From: Allobosea sp. WAO
GTDB taxonomy: Bacteria > Pseudomonadota > Alphaproteobacteria > Rhizobiales > Beijerinckiaceae
Assembly (NCBI RefSeq): GCF_001509835.1
Contig: NZ_JXTJ01000004.1
Location: 620,001-684,000, forward strand
DNA: 64,000 bases
Reading direction: 5' to 3'
Made by a program: the position numbers and the translations under genes. Below, in pieces: positions 35,150-44,650 of the stretch; within the stretch, counting starts at the first letter, position 1; every line of letters begins with the position of its first letter. The notes under the pieces were generated by a model that saw nothing but the letters and a program-made list of their open reading frames with translations, was not told where the DNA came from and made no database searches.

Positions 35150-36163
35150 CTAACGCCCGCCCATGGCAAGCGCACTGGCGAGCTGCGCGCGCGCCGCGTC
35201 GACGTCGAGCGGCTCCGGCTCATGACGAATGCGCGCCAGCGCCATCGCCGCACGGCGCGCTCGGTGGCCGGTCATCATCGGCACCGCCCCGGCGACCGCG
35301 ACCATCTCCTCCATGATGCCGTGGCAATGCAGAACGACGTCGACGCCGGCCCGGATCGCCGCCTTCGATTTCTCGGCGAAGCTGCCCGAGAGCGCCTTCA
35401 TCGAGATGTCATCGGTCATGATCAAACCGTCGAAGCCGAGCTCGCCACGCATCACGTCGCGGACGATCCGGCGCGAGGTCGTCGCCGGTTTGCGCTTGTC
35501 GAGCGCGGTGAAGACGACATGCGCCGTCATCGCCAGCGGCATGTCGGCGAGATGGCGGAACGGCGCGAAATCATGGGCGCGCAGCTCCTCGAGGCTCGCC
35601 TCGACCACCGGCAGGTCATGATGGCTGTCGGCCTTGGCCCGGCCATGGCCGGGCATGTGCTTGACCACAGGCAGCACGCCGCCGGCGAGCAGGCCCTCGG
35701 CCGCAGCGCGCCCAAGCTTCGCCACCATCGCCGGATCGCGCGCATAGGCGCGGTTGCCGATCACGTCATGGCTGCCGACGACCGGCACGTCGAGCACCGG
35801 CAGGCAGTCGACATCGATGCCGACGGTCTTGAGGTCATGCGCCATCAGCCGCGCCGAAAGCCGGACGATCTCGCGCTGCTGCACGGGATCGTTGATGGCG
35901 AGGAAGGCCAGCGCCGGCGGATAGGGCGGCCAGTGCGGCGGCCCCATGCGTTGAACCCGCCCGCCCTCCTGGTCGATCAGGATCGGCGCCTGCCAGCCGA
36001 CGCATTCGCGCATCGCGGCCGTCAGCGCCGCGACCTGCGCCGGGTCCTGGGTGTTGCGCTTGAACAGGATGAAGCCCCAGGGCCGGGCGTCGCGGAAGAA
36101 GGCGCGCTCGTCTTGGGTGAGGCTCGTGCCGAGGCAGCCGGCGATGAAGGCGCGCGAAGTCAT
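35150..36163 (-). CDS. nagZ: Beta-N-acetylhexosaminidase (peptidoglycan recycling)
   Basis: GH3 enzyme of 337 aa that removes GlcNAc from anhydro-muropeptides in the cytoplasm. The nearly invariant KHMPGHGRAKADSHHDLP loop supplies the catalytic His, and MTDDISMKALSG holds the nucleophile Asp; LIDQEGGRVQRMGPPHWP is the substrate-binding front segment. Length agrees with NagZ. It stands upstream of scpA in the block that includes the SPOR protein, as in many Hyphomicrobiales, but here the SPOR and nagZ genes are separated by a 3.4-kb insert (36164-39600). Confidence 0.96.
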   Translation of the reverse strand: MTSRAFIAGCLGTSLTQDERAFFRDARPWGFILFKRNTQDPAQVAALTAAMRECVGWQAPILIDQEGGRVQRMGPPHWPPYPPALAFLAINDPVQQREIVRLSARLMAHDLKTVGIDVDCLPVLDVPVVGSHDVIGNRAYARDPAMVAKLGRAAAEGLLAGGVLPVVKHMPGHGRAKADSHHDLPVVEASLEELRAHDFAPFRHLADMPLAMTAHVVFTALDKRKPATTSRRIVRDVMRGELGFDGLIMTDDISMKALSGSFAEKSKAAIRAGVDVVLHCHGIMEEMVAVAGAVPMMTGHRARRAAMALARIRHEPEPLDVDAARAQLASALAMGGR

Positions 36164-36292
36164 GGCACAGGCGTAGGAATGCCGGCCCTGCCGGTCAAGC
36201 GGGTGGCAGCGCCGAATTGTGGGTTGGCGCTTGCGGCCGCCGCTTCCCTGCCTAGACTTTCGTCAGGCCCCGTGACGCGAGACTGCATTGCC

Positions 36293-36982
36293 ATGATCGA
36301 CGAAGCCCCGCTGCTGACCATCCGCAAGACCTTCGAGCGCCCGCAGGCCGGGCTGGTCGCAGCCTTCAAGGGGGTTCCGACGGCCCAAATCTCCGACGCC
36401 ATGCATGCCGGCGGCGCGATGGATTTTGCGATCAAGCCGCCGCCCGGCATGCCGGAATTCTTCATCGGCACCGCCCTCACCTGCGATTGCGGTCCCGGCG
36501 ACAACCTCGCGGTCTGCGCCGCCGTCGCTTTGGCCGAGGCGGGCGACGTGATCGTGGCGGCGACGCACGGCTTCACCCAGGCCGGGATCATCGGCGATCT
36601 CCTGGCGGGGATGATGCAAAATCGCGAGGTCGCCGCCTTCGTCACCGACGGCGTGGTGCGAGACATCGCCGATCTGCGCCGCATCGGCCTGCCGGTCTTT
36701 TCCAAGGGCGCGACGCCCGCCTCGGTGCACCGCTCGGGACCCGGCACGGTCGGGCTGCCGATCGTCTGCGGTGGCATCGCCGTCGAATCGGGCGACATCC
36801 TGATCGGCGACCCCGACGGCGTCGTCGTCGTCCCGCATCGCCGCGCCGCCGAGATCGTCGAGCGGCTGAAGGTGGTGCGGACCAATGAGGCAGGGTTGCT
36901 CTCGGAGGTCACCGCCGGGCTCGACGCCCCCGGCTTCGCCATCGAATTGCTGGCGAGCAACCGGGTCCGCTATCTCGACTGA
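36293..36982 (+). CDS. RraA-family protein (HMG/CHA aldolase-like), paralogue 2
   Basis: A 229-aa protein of the RraA/aldolase superfamily. TAQISDAMHAGGAMD begins the core; GDLLAGMMQNREVAAFVTDG, then GVVRDIADLRRIGLPVFSKG (G-x-x-RD metal-site motif) and SGDILIGDPDGVVVVPHRRA follow. Start at 36293 (MIDEAPLLTIRKTF); the frame upstream is open for 403 codons but only as the shadow of nagZ. It is one of three genes that interrupt the conserved nagZ-SPOR link. With the TRAP binding protein and agmatinase-like gene it may form a small catabolic set, although the directions differ. Confidence 0.87.
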   Translation: MIDEAPLLTIRKTFERPQAGLVAAFKGVPTAQISDAMHAGGAMDFAIKPPPGMPEFFIGTALTCDCGPGDNLAVCAAVALAEAGDVIVAATHGFTQAGIIGDLLAGMMQNREVAAFVTDGVVRDIADLRRIGLPVFSKGATPASVHRSGPGTVGLPIVCGGIAVESGDILIGDPDGVVVVPHRRAAEIVERLKVVRTNEAGLLSEVTAGLDAPGFAIELLASNRVRYLD

Positions 36983-37101
36983 GCCCGCACCAGCCAACGC
37001 CCGCTTGAATCAGATTGTATGGACCCGGCTGCAAACCATTGATGGAGCGACCGGATCGCCGCCACCCGCAGCGCGGGTGGCATTCGTTGCGAACCGCTTC
37101 A

Positions 37102-37134
37102 TCATCCCGGCCGGGCCGCGCCCAGCCGGGATGA
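37102..37134. terminator. Palindrome between convergent RraA-like and TRAP genes
   Basis: TCATCCCGGC (37102-37111) and GCCGGGATGA (37125-37134), a perfect 10-bp inverted repeat with a 13-nt loop, 18 bp from the stop of the TRAP gene. It resembles the ends of the family-D repeats and may be a shortened copy. Confidence 0.65.
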
Positions 37135-37152
37135 CTGTGTCGGGTCTGCCGC

Positions 37153-38247
37153 TCAGCGCAGCTGCGCCGCGGCCTGGGCGTTGAACGCGTCGAAGGGCAG
37201 CTCGGCGACGCGGAACCAGAGCTGTTCCTTCTTCCAGTAAGGCAGGAAGGAATCCCAGAACGTCTTGAAGTTCGGGTTGCTGGCGGCGAGCTCGGCGTAG
37301 AGCGCGAAAGCCTCCTTGAAGGCGGCCTGCATCACGTCCTGCGGGAAGGGCCGCAGCTCGGCGCCGGTGCCGACGAGGCGGATAAGCGCGTCCGGGTTGC
37401 CATGGTCGTACTTCGCCATGCACAGCGCGTTGGCCTCGGCGCAGGCGGCCTCGACGATCGCGCGGTAATGCGCCGGCAGCGCATTCCACTTGTCCATGTT
37501 GGCTATGAAGCTGACATTGGCGCAGCCTTCCCAGAAGCCCGGGTAGTAGTAGTACTTCGCCACCTTCTGGAAGCCGAGCTTCTCGTCGTCATAGGGGCCG
37601 GAGAACTCGGCCGCGTCGAGCGTGCCGCGCTCCAGCGCCGGATAGATGTCGCCGCCGCCGAGCGTCTGTGGCACCACGCCGAGCTTCGACATGATCCGCC
37701 CGCCGAGACCGGCGATGCGGAACTTCAGGCCCTGCAGGTCGGCGACCGACTTGATCTCCTTGCGGAACCAGCCGCCCATCTGCGCGCCGGTGTTGCCGGA
37801 GGGGATGGTGTGGATGTTGAACTTCTTCATGAAGTCGCGGCAGAGCTCGAGCCCGCCGCCGGCATAGAGCCAGGCGTTCTGCTGGCGGGTGTTCAGGCCG
37901 AAGGGCAGCGAGGTCTCGAAGGCGAAGGCGGTGTCCTTGCCGATGTAGAAGCTCGCCAGGGTGTGGCTGCATTCGACCGTGCCGTTCTGCACCGCGTCGA
38001 GCGCCTGCAGCGCCGGCACGATCTCGCCGGCGGCGAAGGTCTGGATCTGGAAGTTGCCGTCGGTCGCTTCCGCGACGCGCTTGGCGACCTGGGTCGAGAT
38101 GCCGAACAGCGTGTCGAGGCTCTTCGGATAGCTCGAGGTCAGGCGCCAGCTAACCTTCGGCATCGACTGGGCCACCGCCGGAGCGGCGATGGCGGCACTG
38201 GCGGCGGCACCGGCGCCGGCCGACTTGATGAATTTACGGCGATCCAT
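37153..38247 (-). CDS. TRAP transporter solute-binding protein (DctP family), Tat-type signal
   Basis: Periplasmic binding protein of 364 aa for a TRAP dicarboxylate/keto-acid type transporter. Start at 38247, after GAGAAAGAGGAAAG. The N-terminus MDRRKFIKSAGAGAAASAAI is a twin-arginine signal (RRKFIK), cleavage near AVAQS. The DctP fold shows WRLTSSYPKSLDTLFG, GLKFRIAGLGGRIMSKLGVVPQTLGGGDIYPALERGTLDAAEFSGPYDD, which includes the invariant Arg and the GGGDIYPALERGT helix dipole segment. The membrane subunits (DctQ/DctM) are not next to it, so it is either an orphan or uses subunits elsewhere. Ligand unknown. Confidence 0.9.
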   Translation of the reverse strand: MDRRKFIKSAGAGAAASAAIAAPAVAQSMPKVSWRLTSSYPKSLDTLFGISTQVAKRVAEATDGNFQIQTFAAGEIVPALQALDAVQNGTVECSHTLASFYIGKDTAFAFETSLPFGLNTRQQNAWLYAGGGLELCRDFMKKFNIHTIPSGNTGAQMGGWFRKEIKSVADLQGLKFRIAGLGGRIMSKLGVVPQTLGGGDIYPALERGTLDAAEFSGPYDDEKLGFQKVAKYYYYPGFWEGCANVSFIANMDKWNALPAHYRAIVEAACAEANALCMAKYDHGNPDALIRLVGTGAELRPFPQDVMQAAFKEAFALYAELAASNPNFKTFWDSFLPYWKKEQLWFRVAELPFDAFNAQAAAQLR

Positions 38248-38520
38248 GGCTTTCCTCTTTCTCGCGAGCCTTCGGCGCCTCTCGGGCGGCACTGCTCGTC
38301 AGGTAGCGCGACGCTACTGCTACCGCCCTAGCCGCAAAACGGCACGGCCGGAAGAGCGACATGCGCCTCAGGCAGGGCGGCAAGCCGCATCGGCCGCGCC
38401 GCAGATCGCATGCACCGGCCGGGCAGCGCCAGCGGAAGCTGCGGGCGCACTCAATCGCCCGGGCGTAGGCCAATCGAAGCGCGCGCCGCGGCGCTGTTTC
38501 TGCGTTACCGCAAGAATGCC
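38248..38520. other. Intergenic region between TRAP gene and agmatinase gene
   Basis: About 270 bp, G+C-rich, without a supported gene. It must carry the promoter of the TRAP gene. A strong inverted repeat closes it on the right (38521-38560). I see no further structured element. Confidence 0.3.
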
Positions 38521-38560
38521 GCGCAAGGCGCTGAAGCGATTCGCGTTCAGCGCCTTGCGC
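38521..38560 (-). terminator. Large inverted repeat at the 3' end of the agmatinase gene
   Basis: GCGCAAGGCGCTGAA (38521-38535) and TTCAGCGCCTTGCGC (38546-38560) form a perfect 15-bp stem with a 10-nt loop. The right arm covers the last codons and stop (38547-38549). There is no T-run. Confidence 0.65.
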
Positions 38561-39485
38561 CTCTGGCGAGCAGCCCCGCCGCCAGCATGGCGAGACGGCA
38601 GACCGTCCGCGTACCGAGCCCGCCGATATCCTGCTGTGGCACGAACTCGACGATGTTGAAGCCGATGATCGGCGCGCGCTCCGCGACGCCGTTCAGCAGG
38701 TCGACGACATCGCCGAATCCGAGCCCGCCCGGCGCGCGGCCGAGCACGCCCGGCACCACCGAGGGATCGAAGCCGTCGACATCGAAGCAGACCACGACCG
38801 GGCGGCCGGCCGGCACGCATTGCACGGCGTGAGCGATGCCCTTGGCCCTTAGCGTGCGCATGTCGATCAGTTGCGCTCCGGCGGCCCGCGCATCGGCCAC
38901 CTCGGCCTCGCGGGCGCTGCCGATGCCATGGGCGCCGACCTGGACGATCGCCTTGACGCCGGGGAGCTCCGAGGCGCGCCGCATCGTGCTCGACAGCCCG
39001 AAGCGCTCGCCCTCGACCTCGTCGCGCCAGTCGATATGCGCGTCGACCTGCAGGATGCTGATCTCGCCGCGAGCCGCGAAGGCGCTCAGCGCCGGAATCT
39101 GGACACTGTCGTCGCCGCCGAGCAGGAGCGGCGCCGCCCCTCGCTCCAGCAGGCTCGTATAGACCGCTTCGATCCGCGCCCGGTTGCCGGCGAAATCGGC
39201 CGGATCGAAAGCGATATCGCCGCAATCGACCAGCCTGTCCTGCGCTCGCAGCAGCGGCCCACCGAGGTCGAAATCATAATGCCCGCGCCGCGCGGCCTGG
39301 GGTGCGCTCGCACTGCGAATCGCAGCCGGCGCCGCCTCGCTATGGCACGAGCCCGATCGGTAGGGCGTCGCGCCGGGAATACCGATGACCGCCACCGAGC
39401 CAGGCGTCACAGCCTCGTAGTGCACGGTTTCGGCGCCGAGGAAAGGCACGAACCCGGCAGGCCGGGGGGTCGGATCGGAAAGCAT
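38547..39485 (-). CDS. Agmatinase/ureohydrolase-family protein with variant metal motif
   Basis: A 312-aa member of the arginase/agmatinase/guanidine-hydrolase family, which cleaves guanidino groups to urea using a two-metal site. Motif 2 DAHIDW and motif 3 FDVDGFDPSVVPGV are intact. Motif 1 is GGDDSVQIP instead of the canonical GGDHS, so the first His ligand is replaced by Asp; I confirmed this by reading the codons. The early GIPGATPYRSGSCHSEAAPAAIR corresponds to the usual substrate-gate region. Substrate and activity are therefore open; a conserved variant subfamily or altered metal use is possible. It is read in the same direction as the TRAP gene. Confidence 0.85.
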   Translation of the reverse strand: MLSDPTPRPAGFVPFLGAETVHYEAVTPGSVAVIGIPGATPYRSGSCHSEAAPAAIRSASAPQAARRGHYDFDLGGPLLRAQDRLVDCGDIAFDPADFAGNRARIEAVYTSLLERGAAPLLLGGDDSVQIPALSAFAARGEISILQVDAHIDWRDEVEGERFGLSSTMRRASELPGVKAIVQVGAHGIGSAREAEVADARAAGAQLIDMRTLRAKGIAHAVQCVPAGRPVVVCFDVDGFDPSVVPGVLGRAPGGLGFGDVVDLLNGVAERAPIIGFNIVEFVPQQDIGGLGTRTVCRLAMLAAGLLARGARR

Positions 39486-39595
39486 GGCAGGCGGACCGCA
39501 GGCTCGAGAGCAACGCGCCCAGCCTGCCCCGCCGTCGACGCCGCGCGCAAGCGTGCGACACCGCCCTCACCCCGGCGCCGCTCCCAGGGCGTAAA

Positions 39596-39631
39596 ACGAA
39601 AGCGCCGGCCGCGATGCTCGCGGCCGGCGCT
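39596..39631 (-). terminator. Terminator of the SPOR-domain gene
   Basis: Minus strand: AGCGCCGGCCGCGA-GCA-TCGCGGCCGGCGCT, a perfect 14-bp stem, followed by TTCGTTTT. It lies 42 bp after the SPOR gene stop. Confidence 0.9.
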
Positions 39632-39672
39632 GATCGAGTGACGGCGACGCCGTCAGATCCGGTGTCGGCGGA

Positions 39673-41286
39673 TCAGTTCTTGGCGATGAAGCACTGGCCG
39701 CCCGCTGCCTGCAGGGCCGTGCACATCGTCGCCGCATCCTCGCGCGAATACGGGCCGACGCGCAGGCGGTAGACGGTCTTGCCGCCGGCGAGCTCGGTCT
39801 TGCGGACGATCGGGCTCTGGCCGCCGAGCTGGCCGGGATATTTGCGCTGCAGCGCCGCGAAGGTCGCGCGCGCCTCGGCTTCGCTGCCGGGCGCCGCCAG
39901 CTGGACGGCGAAGCCGCCATTGGCGTCGGTGCGCGGAGCGGTCGCAGCCGCGGTCGGGGCCGGGCTGGCCGGCGGGGTCGGGTCGAGCGCGGCCGTGCGG
40001 GTCCGCGGAGCCGGAGGCGGCGTTACCGCAGCCTGCGGCGTGGTCGCGGCAGCAGCGCGCTCCTGCACCTTGGCGGCATCGGCCGCCGGCGTCGCAGCCG
40101 GGCGATTGACCGGGGCGGAGCCGGTGACCATCGGCTGCTGGGCCGCCGCAGCGGCGCCATTGCCTGCCGGCGGAACCGGCGTGCCATCGGGGCGAATCGC
40201 GACGGTACGGACCTTGCGGGGCTCGCCGAGGCCGGGCACGGGCGGAACCGGAATCAGCCCGGGCTCGCCGGCAGCCATCGCGGCAGCGGCCTGGTCGGAC
40301 GAGACCGGGCGCGACGGCATCGAGCGCGCCGCCTGCTGAACGTCGACCGGCTGCTCCTCGCGGGAGACCACCTTCGTCTCGGCGCCGACAGCGTCGGCCG
40401 AGCGCTCGTAGATCTGCTTGTTCTGGTTCGGGATCTCGGCACCGCCCGGATTCACCGGCGCGACCTTGGTCGGCGCGTTATCGGCGGCGATCACCGGCGG
40501 CTGGCCATCTGGGCCCGCTGCCGGGCGCGAACTACGGAAGGTCATGGCGAGGCCGACGCCTGCCACGGTGACGGCAATCAGCGCGGCTGCAGCCCAGAGC
40601 CCCTTGCGCGAGCGCGGCTTCTCGTAGTCGCGCCCCTCATCTTCCGCCTGCGGCTGCTCGGCATATTGCGGCTGCTCGGAATAATCCTGCGGCAGCGCGT
40701 GGTCGTAGCCGACCGGGTAGCCCTGCTGCGCGGCCTCGTCGAGATCGCGCGGCTCTTCCGGAACATAGGCATGGGGGCCGGTCTCGACCTGCGGCGCGTA
40801 ACCCTGCGGCGCATAGGCCCGCGGAACCGCGGCCGGCTCGGCATACTCCGGATAGGCCGGCTCATGATGGGGCGGCTGCTCGTACTGGCGCGCCGGCACG
40901 GGAGCAGCAGGCGCGACGGGCGCCCTTGCCGGCTCGGTGCGGCGCAGCAGCGCCTCGAACTCGTCGAGCGCCCCCATGATCTCGGCCGGCGGCTGCGAAG
41001 CCTCGACGGGCGCCGGTTTCGCCGGCGCCGGGCGGAAGGAAGGCTCGGCACGAGGCGCCTGCCACTGCGCCGGCGCTTCCACCGCAGGTCGTGCAGGAGC
41101 GGCTGCGGCAGGCGCACTGCGGCCGCTGAACAATTCCTTGAGCGGATCGTCCTGGCCGACGAGCCTGGTCAACTCCATCAACGGGTCGTTCGCAGCACCC
41201 GGCTTCTGCGGCTGCGCCGCGCCGCGCAGCTGGCGCTCGAGGTCATCCAGATCGAGGGCGAAACGGTTTCTAGCTGGCTCGCTCAT
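39673..41286 (-). CDS. SPOR-domain protein (single-span, septal peptidoglycan binding)
   Basis: A 537-aa inner-membrane protein. The N-terminal cytoplasmic part is long and disordered, rich in Pro/Ala/Glu/Tyr with repeats such as YPEYAEP and QPQYAEQPQ; one membrane helix (GLWAAAALIAVTVAGVGLAMTF, about 232-253) is followed by a Pro/Ala-rich periplasmic linker and a C-terminal SPOR domain (GGFAVQLAAPGSEAEARATFAALQRKYPG ... YRLRVGPYSREDAATMCTALQAAGGQCFI), which binds glycan strands devoid of stem peptides at the division site. Start 41286 (MSEPARNRFALDLDDL); ATG 41298 is four codons upstream. Its position next to argS is standard for the order. Confidence 0.9.
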   Translation of the reverse strand: MSEPARNRFALDLDDLERQLRGAAQPQKPGAANDPLMELTRLVGQDDPLKELFSGRSAPAAAAPARPAVEAPAQWQAPRAEPSFRPAPAKPAPVEASQPPAEIMGALDEFEALLRRTEPARAPVAPAAPVPARQYEQPPHHEPAYPEYAEPAAVPRAYAPQGYAPQVETGPHAYVPEEPRDLDEAAQQGYPVGYDHALPQDYSEQPQYAEQPQAEDEGRDYEKPRSRKGLWAAAALIAVTVAGVGLAMTFRSSRPAAGPDGQPPVIAADNAPTKVAPVNPGGAEIPNQNKQIYERSADAVGAETKVVSREEQPVDVQQAARSMPSRPVSSDQAAAAMAAGEPGLIPVPPVPGLGEPRKVRTVAIRPDGTPVPPAGNGAAAAAQQPMVTGSAPVNRPAATPAADAAKVQERAAAATTPQAAVTPPPAPRTRTAALDPTPPASPAPTAAATAPRTDANGGFAVQLAAPGSEAEARATFAALQRKYPGQLGGQSPIVRKTELAGGKTVYRLRVGPYSREDAATMCTALQAAGGQCFIAKN

Positions 41287-41474
41287 GACGTGATCCATTC
41301 CGGCGCGCTGCCAACGCCATCAAAGAACGGCGGCCGCGCGCGGTCAATCTGACGAAAGCCCGGCCAGCCTGCCTTCCGGCACGCCCAACCAATCCCGCTC
41401 CCGCATCGATCCCGGCAAGCGCTGGCCGGATCTTCTGATCCGCAAGGCGCCCGAGGCGACGGGGGTCAGACCCG

Positions 41475-43241
41475 TCAGCGCATCTCTTCCGGCGCCGTCA
41501 CACCGACGACCGCCAGACCGGAAGCAAGGACGCTGCGCACCGCATGCACGAACGCCAATCTTGCTGCGGTCGACTTTCGATCAGTTTGATTAACGAACCG
41601 TAATTGCGGCGAGTCTTTGCCCTTGTTCCAGAGCGAGTGGAAGGCACTCGCCAATTCGTGGACGAAGAAGGCGACACGATGGGGCTCATGTGACGAAGCC
41701 GCGGCGTCGATCATCCTCGGATAGGCGGCAATCATCTTGACGATGCCGATCTCCGCTTCGTCGGTCAGCAAGCCGAGATCGGCCAGCGCCAGCGCCTGCG
41801 GCGACAGGTCGAGATCCGGGAAGGCTTCCTTCGCCTGGCGGAAGATCGAGGCGCAGCGCGCATGCGCGTACTGGACGTAGAAGACCGGATTATCCTTCGA
41901 CTGCTCGACCACCTTGGCGAGATCGAAGTCGAGCGTCGCGTCGTTCTTGCGGAAGATCATCATGAAGCGCACCGCATCGCGGCCGACCTCGTCGATGACC
42001 TCGCGCAGCGTGACGAAGTCGCCGGAGCGCTTCGACATGCGGACTTGCTCGCCATTGCGCAACAGGCGCACGAGCTGGCAGAGCTTGACGTCGAGCGCGC
42101 CCTCGCCGTTCGTCACGGCCTTCACCGCCGCCTGCATGCGCTTCACGTAACCGCCGTGATCGGCGCCCCAGACGTCGATCATCTCGGCGAAGCCGCGCGT
42201 GAACTTCGAGCGGTGATAGGCGATGTCGTTGGCGAAATAGGTGTAGCTGCCATCCGACTTCAGCAGCGGCCGGTCGACATCGTCGCCGAACTTGGTGGCG
42301 CGGAACAGGGTCTGCTCGCGGTCCTCCCAGTCCTCGTCCTTCTGGCCCTTGGGCGGCGGCAGGCGGCCCTCATAGATCAGGTCGCGGGCGCGCAGATCCT
42401 CGATCGTCTGGTGCACGGCGTCGGAGTTCCCGTCCCTGCCCTGCAGCGAGCGCTCCGAGAAGAAGACTTCGTGGACGACGCCGAGCGCAGCGAGATCGTC
42501 GCGGATCATCGCCATCATGCCGTCGATCGCCGCCTGGCGCACGGTCGGCAGCCAGTCCCATTCGGCCTTGCCGAGCAGGGCCTGCCCATGCTCGCGGGCC
42601 AGCGCCTGGCCGACCGAGACGAGATAGTCGCCGGGATAGAGCCCCTCGGGGATCGCGCCGATCTCCTCGCCCAGCGCCTCGCGATAGCGCAGGAAGGCCG
42701 AGCGGGCGAGAACATCGACCTGCGCGCCGGCATCGTTGATGTAGTACTCGCGGGTGACGTCATGACCGGCGAAGGCGAGCAATGCCGACAGCGCATCGCC
42801 GAACACGGCACCGCGGCCATGGCCGACATGCATCGGCCCGGTCGGATTGGCCGAGACGTATTCGACGTTGATCTTCGGCACGGGCTTGGGCTGACCGCGG
42901 CCATGCTCGGTGCCGGCGAGCACCGCGGATTTCAGAACCGCCGTGAAGACGGCCGGCTGCAAGGTGAGGTTGATGAAGCCCGGTCCGGCGATCTCGGCCT
43001 TGAGGACATCGGCGTCCCTGGAAAGTTCGGCGACGATCAGCTCGGCGAGCGCGCGCGGCGCCATGCCGGCTTCCTTGGCGAGCACCATGGCGGCGTTGAT
43101 CGCGAGATCGCCATGGGCCGGATCCTTCGTCGGCTCGACCACGACTCGCGCCAGCGAGAGGCCGGCGGGGATGCGGCCGGCCTCGGCCATGCCGGAGAGG
43201 GTGGCGGCAAGGCGCGCGGAGAAAGTCTCGAAAATATTCAT
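41475..43241 (-). CDS. argS: Arginyl-tRNA synthetase
   Basis: Class I aminoacyl-tRNA synthetase of 588 aa. The HIGH motif is present as [17 protein letters not shown]; the KMSKS equivalent is [18 protein letters not shown]; the N-terminal Add-1 domain spans about 1-110 and the C-terminal DALR anticodon-binding domain about 465-588 ([15 protein letters not shown]). Start at 43241 ([17 protein letters not shown]); the longer frame overlaps the dgt stop region. It lies 58 bp after dgt in the same direction. Confidence 0.97.
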   Translation of the reverse strand: MNIFETFSARLAATLSGMAEAGRIPAGLSLARVVVEPTKDPAHGDLAINAAMVLAKEAGMAPRALAELIVAELSRDADVLKAEIAGPGFINLTLQPAVFTAVLKSAVLAGTEHGRGQPKPVPKINVEYVSANPTGPMHVGHGRGAVFGDALSALLAFAGHDVTREYYINDAGAQVDVLARSAFLRYREALGEEIGAIPEGLYPGDYLVSVGQALAREHGQALLGKAEWDWLPTVRQAAIDGMMAMIRDDLAALGVVHEVFFSERSLQGRDGNSDAVHQTIEDLRARDLIYEGRLPPPKGQKDEDWEDREQTLFRATKFGDDVDRPLLKSDGSYTYFANDIAYHRSKFTRGFAEMIDVWGADHGGYVKRMQAAVKAVTNGEGALDVKLCQLVRLLRNGEQVRMSKRSGDFVTLREVIDEVGRDAVRFMMIFRKNDATLDFDLAKVVEQSKDNPVFYVQYAHARCASIFRQAKEAFPDLDLSPQALALADLGLLTDEAEIGIVKMIAAYPRMIDAAASSHEPHRVAFFVHELASAFHSLWNKGKDSPQLRFVNQTDRKSTAARLAFVHAVRSVLASGLAVVGVTAPEEMR

Positions 43242-43299
43242 GGCAACCAGCGATTTTCGACGGAGATTGATGGATTTCGAAGGATTAACCGGCCCGGCC

Positions 43300-44535
43300 C
43301 TATCGCAGCGACGGGGTGGCGTCAAACAGGCGGCGATGCTCGCCCAGCGCGTAGGAGTCGGTCATGCCGGCGATGTAGTCGGCGATTCGGCGCGCCCGGC
43401 GCCCTTCGTCCAACGCTGCGCAATCGGCCGACCACTCGCCCGGCATCGCCTCCGGCGAGGCGTTGAAGCGGTTAAACAGGTCGCGCACCACATCAGCCGC
43501 CTGCTGGCGGATCACCTTGATGCGCGGGTGCCGGTACATGTTCGGATAGAGGAAGCCCTTGATCGCCTTGTCTGCCGCGGCGACCTTGTCCGAGAACGCG
43601 ACGACCGGCGCCCCGGCGCGGCGGATCGCATCGACATCGGCCGGAGCGAGCGCCGCGATCAGCGCCTCGGAATTGACGATCACATCCTCGACGAAGCGGG
43701 TGATGACGCGCCGCACCAGCTCATTGGTCGCGCGCGGCTTCTCAAGCCCCGGATGCAGCGTTTCGATCTCGTCGAGCAATTCGGCGAGGAAGGGCACGGC
43801 GCGCAGCTCGGACAGCTCGAACATCCCGGCGCGCAGGCCGTCATCGATGTCATGGGCGTTGTAGGCGATGTCGTCAGCGAGCGCCGCGGCCTGCGCCTCG
43901 GCCGAGGCGTGCGTGTCGAGCCAGAGGTCCTGCTTGGCCTGGTACTCGACGATCGCCGCCGGAATCCCGTTGACCGCATAGCGCGGCACCGGTTGGCCAT
44001 CGGCGCCGAGCAGCGGGCCGTTATGCTTGACCAGCCCTTCCAGCGTCTCCCAGGTCAGGTTCAGCCCGTCGAAGCCGGCATAGCGCCGTTCGAGGCGCGT
44101 CACGATCCGCAGGGTCTGTGCGTTGTGGTCGAATCCGCCGAAATCCCTCATGCACTCGTCGAGCGCATCCTCGCCGGTATGGCCGAAGGGCGTGTGGCCG
44201 AGGTCGTGCGCCAGCGCCAGCGCCTCCGCCAGGTCCTCGTCGAGGCCGAGCGCCCGGGCGAGAGCGCGCGCGATCTGCGCGACCTCGATCGAATGGGTCA
44301 GCCGGGTCCGGAAATGGTCGCCTTCATGCGAGACGAAGACCTGGGTCTTGTGTTTCAGCCGGCGAAAAGCGGTCGAATGGATGATGCGGTCGCGGTCGCG
44401 CTGGAACGGGTTGCGCGTGGCCGAGCCCGGCTCCTCGACCAGCCGGCCGCGGCTCGTCGCCGTGCGACAGGCATAGGCGGCGCGCCAGCGATCGCCGGGT
44501 TCGCGTGGAAGGGAATGGTCTGGTGCTGACGCCAT
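43300..44535 (-). CDS. dgt: Deoxyguanosinetriphosphate triphosphohydrolase-like protein (housekeeping)
   Basis: HD-domain dNTPase of 411 aa, which cleaves dNTPs to nucleoside and triphosphate. The site is complete: His in [19 protein letters not shown] in [17 protein letters not shown], distal Asp in [14 protein letters not shown]. The front segment [24 protein letters not shown] is the classic Dgt signature. It starts a dgt-argS transcript and diverges from erpA with a 115-bp promoter region. Compare the unrelated-branch HD enzyme of the islet at 8986-10380. Confidence 0.95.
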   Translation of the reverse strand: MASAPDHSLPREPGDRWRAAYACRTATSRGRLVEEPGSATRNPFQRDRDRIIHSTAFRRLKHKTQVFVSHEGDHFRTRLTHSIEVAQIARALARALGLDEDLAEALALAHDLGHTPFGHTGEDALDECMRDFGGFDHNAQTLRIVTRLERRYAGFDGLNLTWETLEGLVKHNGPLLGADGQPVPRYAVNGIPAAIVEYQAKQDLWLDTHASAEAQAAALADDIAYNAHDIDDGLRAGMFELSELRAVPFLAELLDEIETLHPGLEKPRATNELVRRVITRFVEDVIVNSEALIAALAPADVDAIRRAGAPVVAFSDKVAAADKAIKGFLYPNMYRHPRIKVIRQQAADVVRDLFNRFNASPEAMPGEWSADCAALDEGRRARRIADYIAGMTDSYALGEHRRLFDATPSLR

Positions 44536-44650
44536 GTTCGCCTGCTGCCTGTTCGCGCGCTGCCTGGCCGCCCACCGGCGGACGCGGCTTGAACGGGCGC
44601 AGGCTGGCCATTACCTTTGCAGTCGAGGCAGGAGCAAGGATGTTCTGCGC

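Noticed and set aside
35084..36292. Extension of the RraA-like frame by 403 residues
   Set aside because: This part is antisense to nagZ, which has all catalytic motifs; the true start at 36293 aligns with the family.
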